Of a stretch of 33,142 bases of DNA, positions 31,788 through 33,142 are shown piece after piece. The translations under genes were made by a program, and so were the position numbers. This DNA comes from an uncultured Sutterella sp. Its GTDB lineage: Bacteria > Pseudomonadota > Gammaproteobacteria > Burkholderiales > Burkholderiaceae_F. The notes under the pieces are model-generated. The model saw nothing but the letters and a program-made list of their open reading frames with translations, did no database searches and was not told the DNA's origin. Every line of letters starts with the position of its first letter. Position 1 is the stretch's first letter. The stretch spans positions 1-33,142 of the forward strand of contig CAAFNI010000486.1 in the NCBI GenBank assembly GCA_900764215.1, read 5' to 3'.

Positions 31788-31842
31788 CGAGTTTTGAAAA
31801 ATTCAAAAAGAAGACGGGGCAGCTCCCCGCAGGAATTGGGTA

Positions 31843-32991
31843 ATGTCTGATCGCGATTATTACGAGGTGCTCGGCATCGGCAAGGACGCGTCCGCCGACG
31901 ACATCAAGAAGGCCTACCGCCGAATGGCCATGAAGTACCACCCGGACCGCAATCCGGGTGACAAGGTCGCCGAAGAGAAGTTCAAGGAAGTCGGCGAAGC
32001 CTATGCCGTGCTTTCCGATGACCAGAAACGCGCCGCTTATGACCGCTACGGCAAGGCTGGCGTGGATCCCAACGCCGCCGGCGGTGCCGGCGGTTTCGGC
32101 GGCTTCGGCAACATGAACGGCGCTGATTTCCAGAGTGCCTTCGGCGACATCTTCGGCGACATCTTCGGCGGCGGCATGCGCGGCAACCGTTCGGCCCGCG
32201 AGCAGGGCATCCGCGGAAACGACGTGCGATTCGAGCTTGAGATTTCTCTAGAAGATGCAGCCATGGGCCGCACGATGGAAATCCGCGTTCCTGCTTGGGA
32301 TGAATGCCAGTCCTGTCATGGCACGGGCTGCAAGCCGGGCACTTCCAGAAGAACATGTCCGACTTGTCAGGGGCACGGCGCCGTTCGCGTCTCCAACGGT
32401 CTTTTCCAGGTTCATCAGACTTGCCCGAAATGCCACGGCACCGGGCAGATCATCACCGACCCCTGCCCAAACTGCCAGGGTGTCGGCAAGGTTCGCACGA
32501 CCAAGGTCGTGGAGGTCAAGATTCCGGCCGGCATCAACGACGGTCAGCGCATCCGCATGTCCGGGCGTGGAGAACCAGGCATGAACGGCGGAGAGTCGGG
32601 GGACCTGTATATTGAAATCGTGGTCAAGGCGCACGACATCTTTTCGCGTGACGGAGACGATCTTCATACCGAACTCCCTGTCTCCTTTGCCACTGCGGCG
32701 CTCGGAGGAGAAATCACGGTCCCGACTCTGTCGGGAGAATCGCGAATCACGCTGCCCGAGGGCACTCAGTCCGGCAAGACCTTCCGCCTGCGCGGCAAGG
32801 GCGTGAAGAACCTGCGCACGGGCGAACCCGGCGATTTGTTCCTTCACATTTCCGTTGAAACGCCGGTCAATCTCTCAACCAAGCAGAAGAATCTGTTGAA
32901 GGAGTTCGATGCATCCCTCAAGGAAGGAGGAGACAAGCATAATCCCAAGACGCAGGGCTTCTTTGACCGCATGAAGAGCTTCTTTAAATAA
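31843..32991 (+). CDS. dnaJ: Molecular chaperone DnaJ (Hsp40)
   Basis: DnaJ delivers unfolded proteins to DnaK and stimulates its ATPase. The 382-residue protein has an N-terminal J domain with HPD at 33-35 (MKYHPDRNPGD) and a Gly/Phe-rich linker (GGFGGFGNMNG and GDIFGGGM). Four zinc-binding repeats follow, CQSCHGTG, CPTCQGHG, CPKCHGTG and CPNCQGVG, between about residues 149 and 215. The C-terminal substrate-binding and dimerisation domains follow, so this is a full type-I DnaJ. AGGA lies about eight bases before the ATG. It follows dnaK on the same strand after two hairpins and ends at a strong terminator. Confidence 0.98.
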   Translation: MSDRDYYEVLGIGKDASADDIKKAYRRMAMKYHPDRNPGDKVAEEKFKEVGEAYAVLSDDQKRAAYDRYGKAGVDPNAAGGAGGFGGFGNMNGADFQSAFGDIFGDIFGGGMRGNRSAREQGIRGNDVRFELEISLEDAAMGRTMEIRVPAWDECQSCHGTGCKPGTSRRTCPTCQGHGAVRVSNGLFQVHQTCPKCHGTGQIITDPCPNCQGVGKVRTTKVVEVKIPAGINDGQRIRMSGRGEPGMNGGESGDLYIEIVVKAHDIFSRDGDDLHTELPVSFATAALGGEITVPTLSGESRITLPEGTQSGKTFRLRGKGVKNLRTGEPGDLFLHISVETPVNLSTKQKNLLKEFDASLKEGGDKHNPKTQGFFDRMKSFFK

Positions 32992-33026
32992 AGCGTCGTC
33001 CCGCATGTTCGGGATTGTGATGCTTC

Positions 33027-33063
33027 AAACGGCGTCCGTCATCTGACAGGCGCCGTTTTTTTT
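33027..33063 (+). terminator. Rho-independent terminator of dnaJ
   Basis: AAACGGCG (33027-33034) pairs with CGCCGTTT (33051-33058), and the T-run continues to 33063. It lies about 35 bases past the dnaJ stop. The presumed group II intron begins at the next base. Confidence 0.85.
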
Positions 33064-33142
33064 GTGCGCCCAGCAGCGCACGTGTGTCTATGCGGTGAAA
33101 GTCCGCTGTCCGCCCGAACAGGGGAAGGACTAGCAACTCGGC
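33064..33142 (+). mobile_element. 5' end of a group II intron (partial, runs off the right edge)
   Basis: The 79 bases start GTGCGCCCAGCAG, which fits the GTGYG-type 5' boundary of bacterial group II introns. GTGCGC pairs with GCGCAC (33076-33081) to form the first helix. GCGG and CCGC then enclose TGAAAGT, a motif common near the 5' end of these ribozymes, and GGGGAAGGACTAGCAACTCGGC follows. The site directly after a terminator T-run is the habit of class C introns, although the class cannot be fixed from so little sequence. The intron-encoded reverse transcriptase would lie outside the window. Confidence 0.72.

Noticed and set aside
31788..31820. A third sigma-32 promoter before dnaJ, suggested by TTTTGAAAAATTC
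   Set aside because: The only following C-rich block, CTCCCCGC, is about 25 bases away and lacks the CATNT part, so spacing and sequence do not fit.
1..33142. CRISPR array, toxin-antitoxin pair, prophage or defence island
   Set aside because: No regularly spaced direct repeats and no genes of these kinds were seen. The genes are chromosomal housekeeping functions apart from the two edges.

Overview
The window looks like a stretch of chromosome from a moderately GC-rich betaproteobacterium of the Burkholderiales, most like the gut family Sutterellaceae (Sutterella/Parasutterella type). This placement is an inference from protein similarity remembered by eye: an IF-1 with a short basic C-terminal tail, the yhdP/nitrilase/tldD cluster beside glnE, hemH next to grpE-dnaK-dnaJ, and a large citrate/dicarboxylate-type transporter. 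No database search was possible.

Layout. Positions 1-286 hold the 5' end of a methionine-binding lipoprotein gene (metQ, minus strand). Its frame stops matching MetQ after about 57 residues and runs into foreign-looking DNA that carries the Arg/Pro-rich tail of another protein on the plus strand. metI and metN follow (487-2179, minus), then two tandem tRNA-Lys genes (CUU and UUU anticodons) behind a good sigma-70 promoter. From 2.9 to 10 kb are recA, recX, a TerC/YjbE-type membrane protein, mnmA (minus), a nitronate-monooxygenase-like flavoprotein and a DASS-family transporter. From 10 to 16.3 kb are lrgBA (minus), a small S4 RNA-binding protein, a long-chain acyl-CoA ligase (minus), hemG (minus), infA, and a plsC/cdsA-like pair (minus). 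From 16.4 to 22.8 kb is the minus-strand series yhdP, nitrilase-like, tldD. From 23 kb to the end, all on plus, are glnE, a YheT-type hydrolase, a VUT-family transporter, hemH, grpE, dnaK and dnaJ. The last 79 bases look like the 5' end of a group II intron placed immediately after the dnaJ terminator.

How the genes work together. The DnaK chaperone set is complete (GrpE, DnaK, DnaJ), and grpE and dnaK each have a near-perfect sigma-32 promoter with the same 13-bp spacing. hemG and hemH cover the last two steps of protoheme synthesis. recA and recX form the usual recombinase/modulator pair, separated by a strong hairpin. mnmA, the Lys tRNAs and infA serve translation; MnmA thiolates U34 of tRNA-Lys(UUU), among others.

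Most of the window is ordinary housekeeping DNA and I do not see a new multi-gene defence or mobile system. The points most worth a second look are: a nitrilase-family protein that has lost two of its three catalytic residues; a CDP-DAG-synthase homologue with its signature aspartates replaced; an intrinsic-terminator-like hairpin inside the first codons of tldD; a six-cysteine N-terminal segment in GrpE; a nitronate-monooxygenase homologue without the catalytic His; the broken metQ; and the group II intron start.
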